A DNA stretch of 49,691 nucleotides, taken from IMG/VR virus record IMGVR_UViG_3300019889_000020, positions 1 to 49,691 of that record; one strand, given 5' to 3'. Under the pieces are notes generated by a model. It worked only from the letters and a program-made list of their open reading frames with translations, ran no database searches and had not been told where the DNA came from. Below are positions 19,470-27,520 of this stretch, one piece after another. The stretch comes from a virus. Position 1 is the first letter of the stretch. Every line of letters begins with the position of its first letter. The position numbers were made by a program, and so were the translations under genes.

Positions 19470-20195
19470 ATGGCCAGGCCAGGTTACATTGACTTGAAAC
19501 TTGCCGATATTTTCATTAGCGATGGCTATGGAAATGTCGGAGCCGTCAACCTCTTGGCAGGATATGCTATCGGTCTCGCCACAATGGCTGTTGACGAGAT
19601 CGTTGGTATTATCCCGACTGGAGCGACATTCCAGTTGACAGGTGATGAGACGATCTATGAGGTCGTTTCGCACACCGAGACTTCTACCAACACGACCTCG
19701 ATCACCTTTATTCCAGGTCTTGTCGAGGCTGCCATTGATGGTCAGGTCATCACGTTCCTACCCAACTCGATCGAGATTCGGGTTGGTGATGGCAACCTGA
19801 CATATGACAAAAAGAAGCCTCGTGAGTACAAACTGGACAAGGGACGGCTCTATCTTGTCCGGAATGCTGACGAAGCACCGATGGATGTCACCTTTGATTT
19901 CGTCTGGGATCATATCATTGGCTCGACCGGTGATCCCATTACCGTAGAGGAAGCTCTTGACGGAACAGGGAGAGCTTCCCATTGGGTTAGTTCGGCCACG
20001 GAAAGCTGTGAGCCTTACGCCGTCGATATCACTGTTCTCTATACGCCGGATTGTGAGGATGTTGAACCTGAGAAGATCGTCTTTGAGGACTTCCGGTACG
20101 ACAGCCTGAAGCATGATATCAAGGCAGGTAGCGTAGCCTGCACGGGTGCTTGTAACCGTGTTGCACCAACTGTGACCAGGCTTGCAGTCGCCTAA
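19470..20195 (+). CDS. Major tail tube protein with inserted surface domain
   Basis: 241 residues. Residues about 99-241 align by eye with almost the whole of the next protein: IRVGDGNLTY versus IRIGEGNFSY, FDFVWDHIIGSTGDPITVEEAL versus FQFIWDLMISSDDDPPTIEEVL, and FEDFRYDSLKHDIKAGSVACTGACNRVAPTVTR versus FPDFYYDDLSHSLRDSTVDCKGFSNRVKPTITR. Residues about 28-98 are an extra beta domain resembling the insert in the capsid protein. The core probably forms the tail tube ring and the insert projects outward. A 15-bp palindrome (GACTCTATTAGAGTC, 19447-19461) precedes the gene. Confidence 0.7.
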   Translation: MARPGYIDLKLADIFISDGYGNVGAVNLLAGYAIGLATMAVDEIVGIIPTGATFQLTGDETIYEVVSHTETSTNTTSITFIPGLVEAAIDGQVITFLPNSIEIRVGDGNLTYDKKKPREYKLDKGRLYLVRNADEAPMDVTFDFVWDHIIGSTGDPITVEEALDGTGRASHWVSSATESCEPYAVDITVLYTPDCEDVEPEKIVFEDFRYDSLKHDIKAGSVACTGACNRVAPTVTRLAVA

Positions 20196-20230
20196 CCCAC
20201 CTATACGCAGTCGCCTAACCGGAGTGGACG

Positions 20231-20728
20231 TTGACTCCAATAGATTTGAAGGACTGTACCCTGTTTCTAATCGACGGAACAGGGACGAACTTCATCGCGA
20301 TCCGTATAGGAGAGGGCAACTTCTCCTATACGGCTAAGCGAAATCTTGAGCAACGTAAAGCTCGCGGCCAATTGGATAAGATTCGTGAAGGTGAAGAAGA
20401 AGCTGTATCCATTGCATTTCAATTCATCTGGGATTTGATGATCTCGTCCGATGATGACCCGCCCACGATCGAGGAAGTTCTCGAAGGCAATGCAACAGGG
20501 TGGGTTTCTTCGTCACCTGATACCAATGGGCCATTTTGTATCCATCTCCAGATCGTGAGATCATTGACGTGTCGCCATCCCAATGGTACTAACTATACCG
20601 ATGGCGAAACGTATAATTTTCCGGATTTCTATTACGACGACCTCTCTCATAGTTTGAGAGATTCTACGGTCGATTGTAAAGGCTTCTCTAATAGAGTTAA
20701 GCCCACAATAACCAGGGACCTCACCTAA
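20231..20728 (+). CDS. Second tail tube-like protein (paralogue)
   Basis: 165 residues starting at TTG with GGAG six bases upstream. It matches the C-terminal 140 residues of the preceding protein but lacks the inserted surface domain, so the two genes are a tandem duplication. Both keep the paired cysteines in the last third. One copy may form the tube and the other a modified or terminal ring. A perfect palindrome (20686-20696) lies near the 3' end, encoding SNR. Confidence 0.7.
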   Translation: MTPIDLKDCTLFLIDGTGTNFIAIRIGEGNFSYTAKRNLEQRKARGQLDKIREGEEEAVSIAFQFIWDLMISSDDDPPTIEEVLEGNATGWVSSSPDTNGPFCIHLQIVRSLTCRHPNGTNYTDGETYNFPDFYYDDLSHSLRDSTVDCKGFSNRVKPTITRDLT

Positions 20729-20736
20729 GGTAACCT

Positions 20737-21342
20737 ATGAAAATCGGTGGCAAGAAAATCGACTGCACACCTGCTAGCGAAATGATCGTCTTTCCTCGGG
20801 AAAGTGGCGATATCGCCCTCCGAGCCAATGCTGTGCTTGATCGCGATGAATTTGACAAACTTTGTCCTACACCCAAGATGCCGCAAAAGCGTGTCAAAGG
20901 TGGTCGTATGGTGGACGATCCTGATAGTCCACGTTTTCTTAAATTGCTTAATCAGCACAGTACCAAGTTCGTGGATTGGCTTATCATCACATCGCTCTGT
21001 GGTGTCAATAAAGAGACGAAGGAAGATGATCCCATTGAATGGGAGTTGGTCGATCGAAGTGACTCATCGACATGGAGCAAATGGGACGATGAATTTAGAG
21101 CTTCCGGTTTCTCTGATATGGAGAGGAAGCGTATTCATAGCCTTGTGATTACGGTTAATTCACTCTCTGAACGACGGCTAGACGAGGCTCGTGAAAGTTT
21201 TTTGCTACCAGTGGCGGAGGAGCAAGACGATTCATCCTCCCCGACTATCGAACAGACCGATACTCCGTCTGGCGAGCCTGTGAACGGTTCGGCATCAGAC
21301 CACCCGGTGTCCCGGAAAGCTGGGACGACTTCGACGAAATAA
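20737..21342 (+). CDS. Tail assembly chaperone, zero-frame product (gpG-like)
   Basis: 201 residues between tail tube and tape measure, the canonical slot for the chaperone that coats the tape measure during assembly. It is acidic and helical, with a Ser/Pro/Thr-rich tail. At 21198-21204 the zero frame reads T-TTT-TTG, a canonical -1 slippery heptamer, and the -1 frame is open from there to a stop at 21438-21440. The AAGG upstream of the ATG gives a clear start. The identity is inferred from position plus frameshift signal, not from conserved residues. Confidence 0.8.
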   Translation: MKIGGKKIDCTPASEMIVFPRESGDIALRANAVLDRDEFDKLCPTPKMPQKRVKGGRMVDDPDSPRFLKLLNQHSTKFVDWLIITSLCGVNKETKEDDPIEWELVDRSDSSTWSKWDDEFRASGFSDMERKRIHSLVITVNSLSERRLDEARESFLLPVAEEQDDSSSPTIEQTDTPSGEPVNGSASDHPVSRKAGTTSTK

Positions 21343-21440
21343 ATTGGTGGACACCTGCTTCTCTAATAGAGTACAACCTCATTCGTACAGTGGAAGAGTT
21401 TGAATTTGCCAAAATGATGATTCCAAATATCCAACTCTAA
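20737..21440 (+). CDS. Tail assembly chaperone, -1 frameshift product (gpGT-like)
   Basis: A -1 slip on T-TTT-TTG (21198-21204) after codon 156 adds 78 codons with no stop, giving a 234-residue fusion ending at TAA 21438-21440. The added part ends in a well-formed acidic, aromatic domain (PESWDDFDEINWWTPASL then IEYNLIRTVEEFEFAKMM), as expected for the T extension that binds the tape measure. No independent gene with a start is visible between 21343 and 21440. The perfect palindrome at 21361-21371 is read in this frame as SLIE. Confidence 0.8.
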
Positions 21441-21470
21441 CGGCTACTCTAATAGAGAAACGCGGTAACA

Positions 21471-21977
21471 ATGCTTGAGATCAGAGGTTTCTCAGTAAAA
21501 ATGAGCATTGATGTTGGACGAGTTACGAAAACTCTAAACGAGAATATGTCCATTCAAATGAGACAAGCGGCTCGGGAATGGCTTCGAGCCGTTATCACAA
21601 AAGTTCCAGTTTGGACAGGAACAAGTAAGGGATCGTTTAAGCCTATTGGTCGCTTTCTCAATGTACAGATACCAATTTCTCCAGAAGTGTCACGTTCGGG
21701 AATGGGACCAGATGTCGGTGCAGACAAATCGGCATTCCATTTTTCACGTCGAAAAGGTAATCAAATTTTCACATTTGAGGTTGGCGTGGCACATTATGCT
21801 GTCAATGAATTTCATAATGTCAATCTCACTGGACAATTTCAGTTAAGAAATCCTGGACCCTATGCTTCTTTCAAGTTTGGTGAATTGGCATTTAACCGTT
21901 ACGTTGAGAATGTTATGCCGGGTCGTTTGCCAAAGCCAGAGACTTTTACCAAAATGACCAAGGTAAAGATTAAATAA
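21471..21977 (+). CDS. Probable tail completion / minor tail protein
   Basis: 168 residues between the chaperone and the tape measure. Early segment QMRQAAREWLRAVITKVPVWTGTSKGSFKP resembles the helix-plus-loop of HK97 gp10-like tail completion proteins, which bind portal-distal rings. ATG 21471 is chosen (CGGTAACA upstream); ATG 21501 is an alternative. A palindrome copy at 21447-21457 precedes it. The stop overlaps the tape measure start by one base (TAATG). Confidence 0.6.
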   Translation: MLEIRGFSVKMSIDVGRVTKTLNENMSIQMRQAAREWLRAVITKVPVWTGTSKGSFKPIGRFLNVQIPISPEVSRSGMGPDVGADKSAFHFSRRKGNQIFTFEVGVAHYAVNEFHNVNLTGQFQLRNPGPYASFKFGELAFNRYVENVMPGRLPKPETFTKMTKVKIK

Positions 21978-24900
21978 TGGCAACGATTATCTCTCAATAT
22001 CAAATTGACGCCGATCAGGCTATTGCAACTGTACAAAGGTTGCAACAAGCCTATCTGCGTTACAATTCCGCTGTCGGAGCAATGGCTATCCAGACAGCGG
22101 CATATAACAAGAAAGGTGGTGAAGCGAAAGTTGTCTTCACGCAAATTGATGCAGCTGGGCGTAAGGTTGCTACAACGATTAGAGAAGCCGGAGCAAGTTA
22201 TGAAGTTCTCAGTACGAAGATGACGAAAGCGTCCAATTCACAACGCATCATGGCAATGGAAATGGAGAAGCAACGTCTTCTCTCTGATAAATTAGCAAAG
22301 GCCGTTCTTGGAGCTACGCCAGGAACAGCAACAACTCCCACAGCATTCACCGGAGTGCCCAATGCTACCTTGATCGCCAAAGGTGCGGCAGAATTTCGGA
22401 TACTCACAGCCGAACAGGTCAAAGCGGCTGCTGCCGCAAATTATCTTAATGCAACACAGACTAAGGCATTACAGAATGTTGTCGATGGTACACAAAAAGT
22501 TAGTAAAGGCTTTCGAGCCATCGGTGATAGTGTTGCCTATTTTGAAGGCAAGTTAGACGAAATGGCTCGGGTCGCTTTTCACACGGCGATCTATCGTGGC
22601 ATATCGCTCATTACGCAAGCGATTGCAGAAGGTGTCAAAGAGGCATTAGAGTTTTCTCGCCAGATCGGTTTGATTCAAACATTATCACAAAATAGCGGAG
22701 AGACATTCGATACCTGGACCGAATCTATTAGAGCCGTCGCCGATGAGTTTGGCCGTCCAGTCACTGAAATTGCAGCAGCAACGTATGACGCTCTATCAAA
22801 CCAGATCATTGAAACTACCGCCGACATGGACAAGCTACGGGATGCCGCCGAGCTTGCCCGTAACACGAACTCAAATACTGCCGATTCCGTTAACGTATTG
22901 TCCTCCGTGTTAAATAGCTTTGGTAGTGCTGCCGGAACATCTCGCCAGATTGTTGATCAACTTTTCACGACCGTCGATCTAGGTCGTGTCCGTATCAATG
23001 AGTTGAATACTGTTGTTGGTCGTTCGGGTAGTATCCTTTCAACAGCGGGATTGTCTTTCCAAGAACTCAATGCTGGTTTGATTGTTCTCACGCAACGTGG
23101 ATTGGATTCCGCCGAAGCTGCCACACTCTTGAATAATATCTCTAATCAACTTATCAAACCGAATGAAGCTCTCGCGGCCCAATTCAAAACAATGGGATTT
23201 GATAGTGGATTTGCTGCTGTCAAGACTCTTGGCCTTGTCGGTGTGATGAAGGAACTTCACCTCGCTGCCTTGAAAACAAGTGAAGGCATTGCAACATTCT
23301 TCCCAGAGATTAGAGGATTACGTGGTGCTGCCGCATTCGCTGGAGAGGGATTAGATCAACTTCGTGAAGCTCAGGAAGCTTTGGCCCGATCCTCAGGAGC
23401 AAACAAACGAGCAACTGAAGTTCAAAATCTAAATCCCGGACGACAACTTCTCGATGAAATGGAGCGTATCAAGACATTCTTTACGGTTGATATCGGTGTC
23501 AAAGCAATTAAGTATGTCGCTGAACTTACTCAACAGTTTGGTGGATTAAATAAGGTTGTTCAATTCACCACCGAATTGTTCTTACATTTGGCTCAATATG
23601 CCATTTCTGGAGTTCTTTTAACTGCCGGATTTGCAACTTTCACAGTTATAAATAACTTGGTTACGGGATTTTGGTCCCTCACCAGGGTGTTGACAGTTGT
23701 TCAAACAACAGCAGCCGCAGCGGGCATTTCTCTAAGGATGCTAAGTGTTGGTGGTGCTCTCACAGCATTGACTGTGTTATACTATGCTGCGGGCGGTGCA
23801 GTTGAATACTTTGAAAGTCGAAATCGACATGCGATCGAAAAGATCGTTGAGACTGAGAAAAAAGCAAATGCAACCATAAAGAAATTACATGAGGAAGAAT
23901 CAGCTCATCGTATTAGCATGTTCAATGCCGCTATTGATGTTGTCAATACCGGGTACAACAAGTTCATTGCTGAATTCAAGAAACAGAATCTAGTCGGTAT
24001 CAAGAGTACTGCTGACTTTGGCAAATCCATTGCAAATGATCTCAAAAACCAGTTTCAGGTTTTGGAGAGTGTTGCCAAAAGTGGCCTAGCCAAACTGGAA
24101 CAACAGCAGAGTAAAGCTAGTTCCAATATCCTGAAGATTAATCGTGACAAGACCGATGTACTTGAAAGCCTCGACTCTAAAAGATTCGATAGGCAACTTC
24201 AACGTCAATCGGAACTTTTAGAACAGGATATCGCCAGCGGCTTTAAAGACTATGGCGGGGTAACTAAGAACCCCACCAAAGAGATTTTGAAAATTGTCAA
24301 TGCACGTAATGACCTGTTGCGTGATAAGCGGAAATTGGCTTTTGACACTGGAGATATTGAAGCCGCTAAAGGCTTCCTAGATGAAATACTTCAAAATCTG
24401 GACAAACTCTCAGATTTCAAAGATGTTAATAATATTCGGGCTCCTCGGCGTGAGGATAGGGGCAGGCGATTCACTAATATTGATAAGGCTGCCGCTAGTG
24501 AATTGGCCGATTACAATGCCAATGCCGAAGAATATCAAAGAACTCAGGAAGCTATAACAGTTAATGTAGCGAACCAGGTAATCGAGGAGAAGGAACGTGC
24601 CAAGGCGTTAGAAGATGTATTAACTAAGGTGGCCGGATTTAGTAAGACTCTAACAGATAAAGATGGAAATCTAGTAGAGAGATTCATTGGCCATCCTGAA
24701 CTAGCTAGAACTGAACTTGTTAAGGCACAGAATGAAGCATTGAAAATGGCTTCCACTCTTGGGGAAGCTATGGACCCGTTGGTAGCTCTCCAATTTAATG
24801 CTGCTTTGAAAGAAATCGAAGAGTCATTCGCTAAGCAAAGAGCAAATGCCGATCTAACTGTCCTATTAGGGACGCAACAGGCCCAAGCAACGAAATATGC

Positions 24901-25678
24901 TCAGACACGTTCTCTTGCGATTGAGGCTGAGAAAAAGGGCATTGGCGATGCTACAGCACTTCTCCAAAAGCAAAAAGTAACTATGGATGAACTTGCCTCA
25001 ACTGCCAAAGTTCATCTTCTTAGTATTGAACGCTTGGCAAGTAGCTTTGGCTCAGGTAGAGCAGGTGGCTTACTAAATCAAATCGTGGATATTAACAAGG
25101 TAGATTTCAGTGATGAAGATGTTGCAAGAATGAAAGCCTGGGATAAGGAACTTATCAGTTTCTTGCAAAATGTCCCTGAGCATCAAGACAAGATAGAGTC
25201 TATACTTGCTGATTATCGTGCATTAGTCACAGAATCAGCAAAGGGTAAAGGACTAGATGTTGTAGATCCAGAAAATGCAGAGGCATTAACAAGTTACACA
25301 GAAATATTTAATCGTGCAGCTTCTGCTATTGAAAGATTGGGGAACATGCAGCCTCGATTTAAGCAAGATACCATGATGCTTAATTTCCTCAAGGATGCAT
25401 CAAAACAAATTGATCTAGATTTAGTTAATAAATTGAAAGAGAGTAATCCCGGTCTCGCTGAACTGGTTGCCAATACTCAGAAACTAACTAACCAAAATGT
25501 GAACATCAATAAATCTGCTCAAGCCCTATCTGCGGTAGCTGCCAGTGTTGGAGAAATTTTGGAACAATCTCAGGCTCTATTAGATTTGAAAATGCCTAAT
25601 ATTACGCTTACTCCGTCAACAGGTGTAGGTGGGCCTGTTGGCAAAGCTGCCGGTGGTATGGTGATCAAGGTAATTTAA
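21977..25678 (+). CDS. Tape measure protein (TP901-like)
   Basis: 1233 residues, the longest protein here. Residues about 180-460 show the TP901-type core: FSRQIGLIQTLSQNSGETFDTW, VTEIAAATYDALSNQI, and the helices around VNVLSSVLNSFGSAAGTSRQIVDQLF and GLSFQELNAGLIVLTQRG. A hydrophobic segment follows at about 535-620, and long charged helical repeats make up the rest. Such proteins fix tail length and enter the cell envelope. It ends in a Gly-rich AAGGMVIKVI, but the usual C-terminal domain lies downstream in another frame (25687-25968), indicating a frameshift. Confidence 0.9.
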   Translation: MATIISQYQIDADQAIATVQRLQQAYLRYNSAVGAMAIQTAAYNKKGGEAKVVFTQIDAAGRKVATTIREAGASYEVLSTKMTKASNSQRIMAMEMEKQRLLSDKLAKAVLGATPGTATTPTAFTGVPNATLIAKGAAEFRILTAEQVKAAAAANYLNATQTKALQNVVDGTQKVSKGFRAIGDSVAYFEGKLDEMARVAFHTAIYRGISLITQAIAEGVKEALEFSRQIGLIQTLSQNSGETFDTWTESIRAVADEFGRPVTEIAAATYDALSNQIIETTADMDKLRDAAELARNTNSNTADSVNVLSSVLNSFGSAAGTSRQIVDQLFTTVDLGRVRINELNTVVGRSGSILSTAGLSFQELNAGLIVLTQRGLDSAEAATLLNNISNQLIKPNEALAAQFKTMGFDSGFAAVKTLGLVGVMKELHLAALKTSEGIATFFPEIRGLRGAAAFAGEGLDQLREAQEALARSSGANKRATEVQNLNPGRQLLDEMERIKTFFTVDIGVKAIKYVAELTQQFGGLNKVVQFTTELFLHLAQYAISGVLLTAGFATFTVINNLVTGFWSLTRVLTVVQTTAAAAGISLRMLSVGGALTALTVLYYAAGGAVEYFESRNRHAIEKIVETEKKANATIKKLHEEESAHRISMFNAAIDVVNTGYNKFIAEFKKQNLVGIKSTADFGKSIANDLKNQFQVLESVAKSGLAKLEQQQSKASSNILKINRDKTDVLESLDSKRFDRQLQRQSELLEQDIASGFKDYGGVTKNPTKEILKIVNARNDLLRDKRKLAFDTGDIEAAKGFLDEILQNLDKLSDFKDVNNIRAPRREDRGRRFTNIDKAAASELADYNANAEEYQRTQEAITVNVANQVIEEKERAKALEDVLTKVAGFSKTLTDKDGNLVERFIGHPELARTELVKAQNEALKMASTLGEAMDPLVALQFNAALKEIEESFAKQRANADLTVLLGTQQAQATKYAQTRSLAIEAEKKGIGDATALLQKQKVTMDELASTAKVHLLSIERLASSFGSGRAGGLLNQIVDINKVDFSDEDVARMKAWDKELISFLQNVPEHQDKIESILADYRALVTESAKGKGLDVVDPENAEALTSYTEIFNRAASAIERLGNMQPRFKQDTMMLNFLKDASKQIDLDLVNKLKESNPGLAELVANTQKLTNQNVNINKSAQALSAVAASVGEILEQSQALLDLKMPNITLTPSTGVGGPVGKAAGGMVIKVI

Positions 25679-25686
25679 TCAATTTC

Positions 25687-25968
25687 TTGACAGGGAAGTA
25701 TGCCAAAGGCAGTGATGTTATTCCGGCTATGCTTGGGCGTAAAGAGTTTGTTGTTCGTGAACCAATGGCCCAGAAATATTACAGTCAACTTGTTGCTATG
25801 AATGCGGGACATTTCCCAACTTACAAAGCTCAAGGTGGTCCCGTTACCAATACAAACGTGGGCGATATCCACTTCACAATCGCAGGCGGTCAAACTTCTC
25901 CTGCAATGGCCAGGGAAGTTGCCAATCACATCCGCCGTGGGATTAAACAGGGCACATTGAAAATCTAG
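25687..25968 (+). pseudogene. C-terminal piece of tape measure protein, in the -1 frame
   Basis: The sequence YAKGSDVIPAMLGRKEFVVREPMAQKYYSQL..MNAGHFP resembles the standard tape measure C-terminus, where G(T/S)D..PAML..GEFVV follows an AGGMV motif. Here AAGGMV is the end of the preceding frame and the rest follows in frame -1, open through the join. Either one base was lost or gained (mutation or assembly error), a slippery event occurs near 25655-25676, or the piece is translated separately from TTG 25687. No canonical slippery heptamer is visible at the join. Confidence 0.7.
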
Positions 25969-25995
25969 CGGCTACTCTAATAGAGAAGGGGAAAG

Positions 25996-26571
25996 ATGAA
26001 CGATCGCAATCGGATAGTTTCCAAGTTTTCGAGTTCAGTAGAACGCCGTCGATCCTTGGCGACTCTAGAAGAGTTGCACGGCGTTTTCGGGTTGGAGCAA
26101 TGGCGAAATGGAATCTGCATTGGTGTGATTCCATTTCCCAATAGTTCGACCAATGTCGGCAAACAATACCTTCTCGGAACGGGATTCAATTCCGTTACTC
26201 AGATCACGGGTTGGTTCCTCGGCCTGATCGACGGAACATCAGGAACTCCCGTACTCGATGCAACGGATATATCCAATGGCCATTCGGGTTGGACAGAATT
26301 TACTACTTACGATGAGACCAATCGACAGGCGTGGACCAAGAGCCCGTCTCCGAGCACCAATCAGATGGTATCTTCCGCTCCGTGTCAATTCACGGTCTCG
26401 GCAAGCGTGGCAGCGAATGCTTTCATTGCAGGGGGTTTCGTTATCAGTAACAACACCAAGGGCGGCACGACAGGAACTCTTTATGCCCAGGGCTTGTTAC
26501 CAAACGCGGTTCCTGTTCAAGAGGGCGATATTTTCAAATTGAACTATACCACGGGACTTACCTCGGCCTAG
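25996..26571 (+). CDS. Virion-associated protein, paralogue of the 7114-7659 product
   Basis: 191 residues, start supported by AAGGGGAAAG. The central and C-terminal parts resemble the protein at 7114-7659 (HSGWTEFTTYDETNRQAWT, NTKGGTTGTLYAQGL, GDIFKLNYTTGL). The N-terminal 45 residues differ, being basic and helical. It lies just after the tape measure, so it is probably a tail-tip or surface protein. A perfect palindrome (25975-25985) lies ten bases upstream. Confidence 0.7.
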   Translation: MNDRNRIVSKFSSSVERRRSLATLEELHGVFGLEQWRNGICIGVIPFPNSSTNVGKQYLLGTGFNSVTQITGWFLGLIDGTSGTPVLDATDISNGHSGWTEFTTYDETNRQAWTKSPSPSTNQMVSSAPCQFTVSASVAANAFIAGGFVISNNTKGGTTGTLYAQGLLPNAVPVQEGDIFKLNYTTGLTSA

Positions 26572-26580
26572 GAAAACAGG

Positions 26581-26811
26581 ATGAAAGATATATTAATTGC
26601 AGGAATATTGATCATTACGACGACTGCCTTTTCTGTAGTTCGCTTATACGGAATTACAGAAAATAATTTCAAAGCTATGGCCCATATTTATACGGGCATG
26701 TTGTTAGGTTATGCTTTCGCCGATACTGATACAGCGAAACTTTGCCGATGGCTAGCTGGTATCATAACCGTTGTCGAAGTTATCGCGTTTTTAAAGGACA
26801 AATTTGGCTGA
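26581..26811 (+). CDS. Small two-helix membrane protein, holin candidate
   Basis: 76 residues with two transmembrane helices (about 3-22 and 32-50, possibly a third at 55-70) and a short charged C-terminus, which is holin-like. The start is supported by AGGAAAACAGG. No endolysin was recognised next to it, and it sits among tail genes, so a role in DNA injection is also possible. It overlaps the next gene by eight bases. Confidence 0.55.
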   Translation: MKDILIAGILIITTTAFSVVRLYGITENNFKAMAHIYTGMLLGYAFADTDTAKLCRWLAGIITVVEVIAFLKDKFG

Positions 26812-27517
26812 ACCTCTAGAAGATATCATTGATGTTGATACTGAAACTGACTCTTTTGAGAGTTGGGTAGGGGAACGTATCATCATCACGGATCAGGAAA
26901 TTTCCCTTTTCACTGGAGATCACCAACGCCAATTTACCAATAATGATCTAACTCCTGATCAATTTGCACACGCTCTCGAATCTATTAGAGAAGTTGAAAC
27001 AATTGAAATTGAGACAAGTACATTCTCCGGTATATTGTTCAATGTTGATTATATCAATAATCCATTTCCGGCATTACCTAACCCACCTGTCCTCGATCCA
27101 CTACCCCCGTTACCACATAATTTCACTGATTCTGGTAGGTTAGTTCCACAAACTTTTAAGTTCTTTTATCCAGTTGTAAGTGATTTACCAATTATCACTA
27201 TTGGACCACCGGAGTTTGGTGACACGGATAGTTATCGAAATATCAAAGAACAGAAATACACTCGCGGTAACACCCTTATCCTATTTCATATTAATGCTTG
27301 GGGAACTGAAAACATCTTTGAGTTTGGCTTTAATAACCTTGGAACATTTGATCGCGTTAATCTATTAGAGTTTTTGAGATGGACTCTCGGTAGACGCATA
27401 CGTATAGTGGATCATTTCAACACTGAACGAGTTGGATTTATTTTAACGCCAGAGAATGAGGTTGCTCAACCTTCTCGGAAAGACTTTGCCTTTAGTTTCA
27501 AATTTCAAGAAGGTTGA
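26804..27517 (+). CDS. Minor tail protein (distal tail-like)
   Basis: 237 residues, TTG start with AAAGGA upstream. The N-terminal half is acidic and contains a proline-rich stretch (PALPNPPVLDPLPPLPHN); the C-terminal half is beta-rich, with RVNLLEFLRWTLGRRIRIVDHFNTERVGFIL resembling a distal-tail or tail-tip beta domain. It follows the tape measure and precedes the large hub protein. Two palindrome copies lie inside the gene (26981 and 27361), in different frames (SIRE and LLEF). Confidence 0.55.
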   Translation: MAEPLEDIIDVDTETDSFESWVGERIIITDQEISLFTGDHQRQFTNNDLTPDQFAHALESIREVETIEIETSTFSGILFNVDYINNPFPALPNPPVLDPLPPLPHNFTDSGRLVPQTFKFFYPVVSDLPIITIGPPEFGDTDSYRNIKEQKYTRGNTLILFHINAWGTENIFEFGFNNLGTFDRVNLLEFLRWTLGRRIRIVDHFNTERVGFILTPENEVAQPSRKDFAFSFKFQEG

Positions 27518-27520
27518 TCT

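Noticed and set aside
26063-26073. CTCTAGAAGAG here and near 43151 as true palindrome sites
   Set aside because: An arm base is changed, so symmetry is broken. I left them out of the core count.
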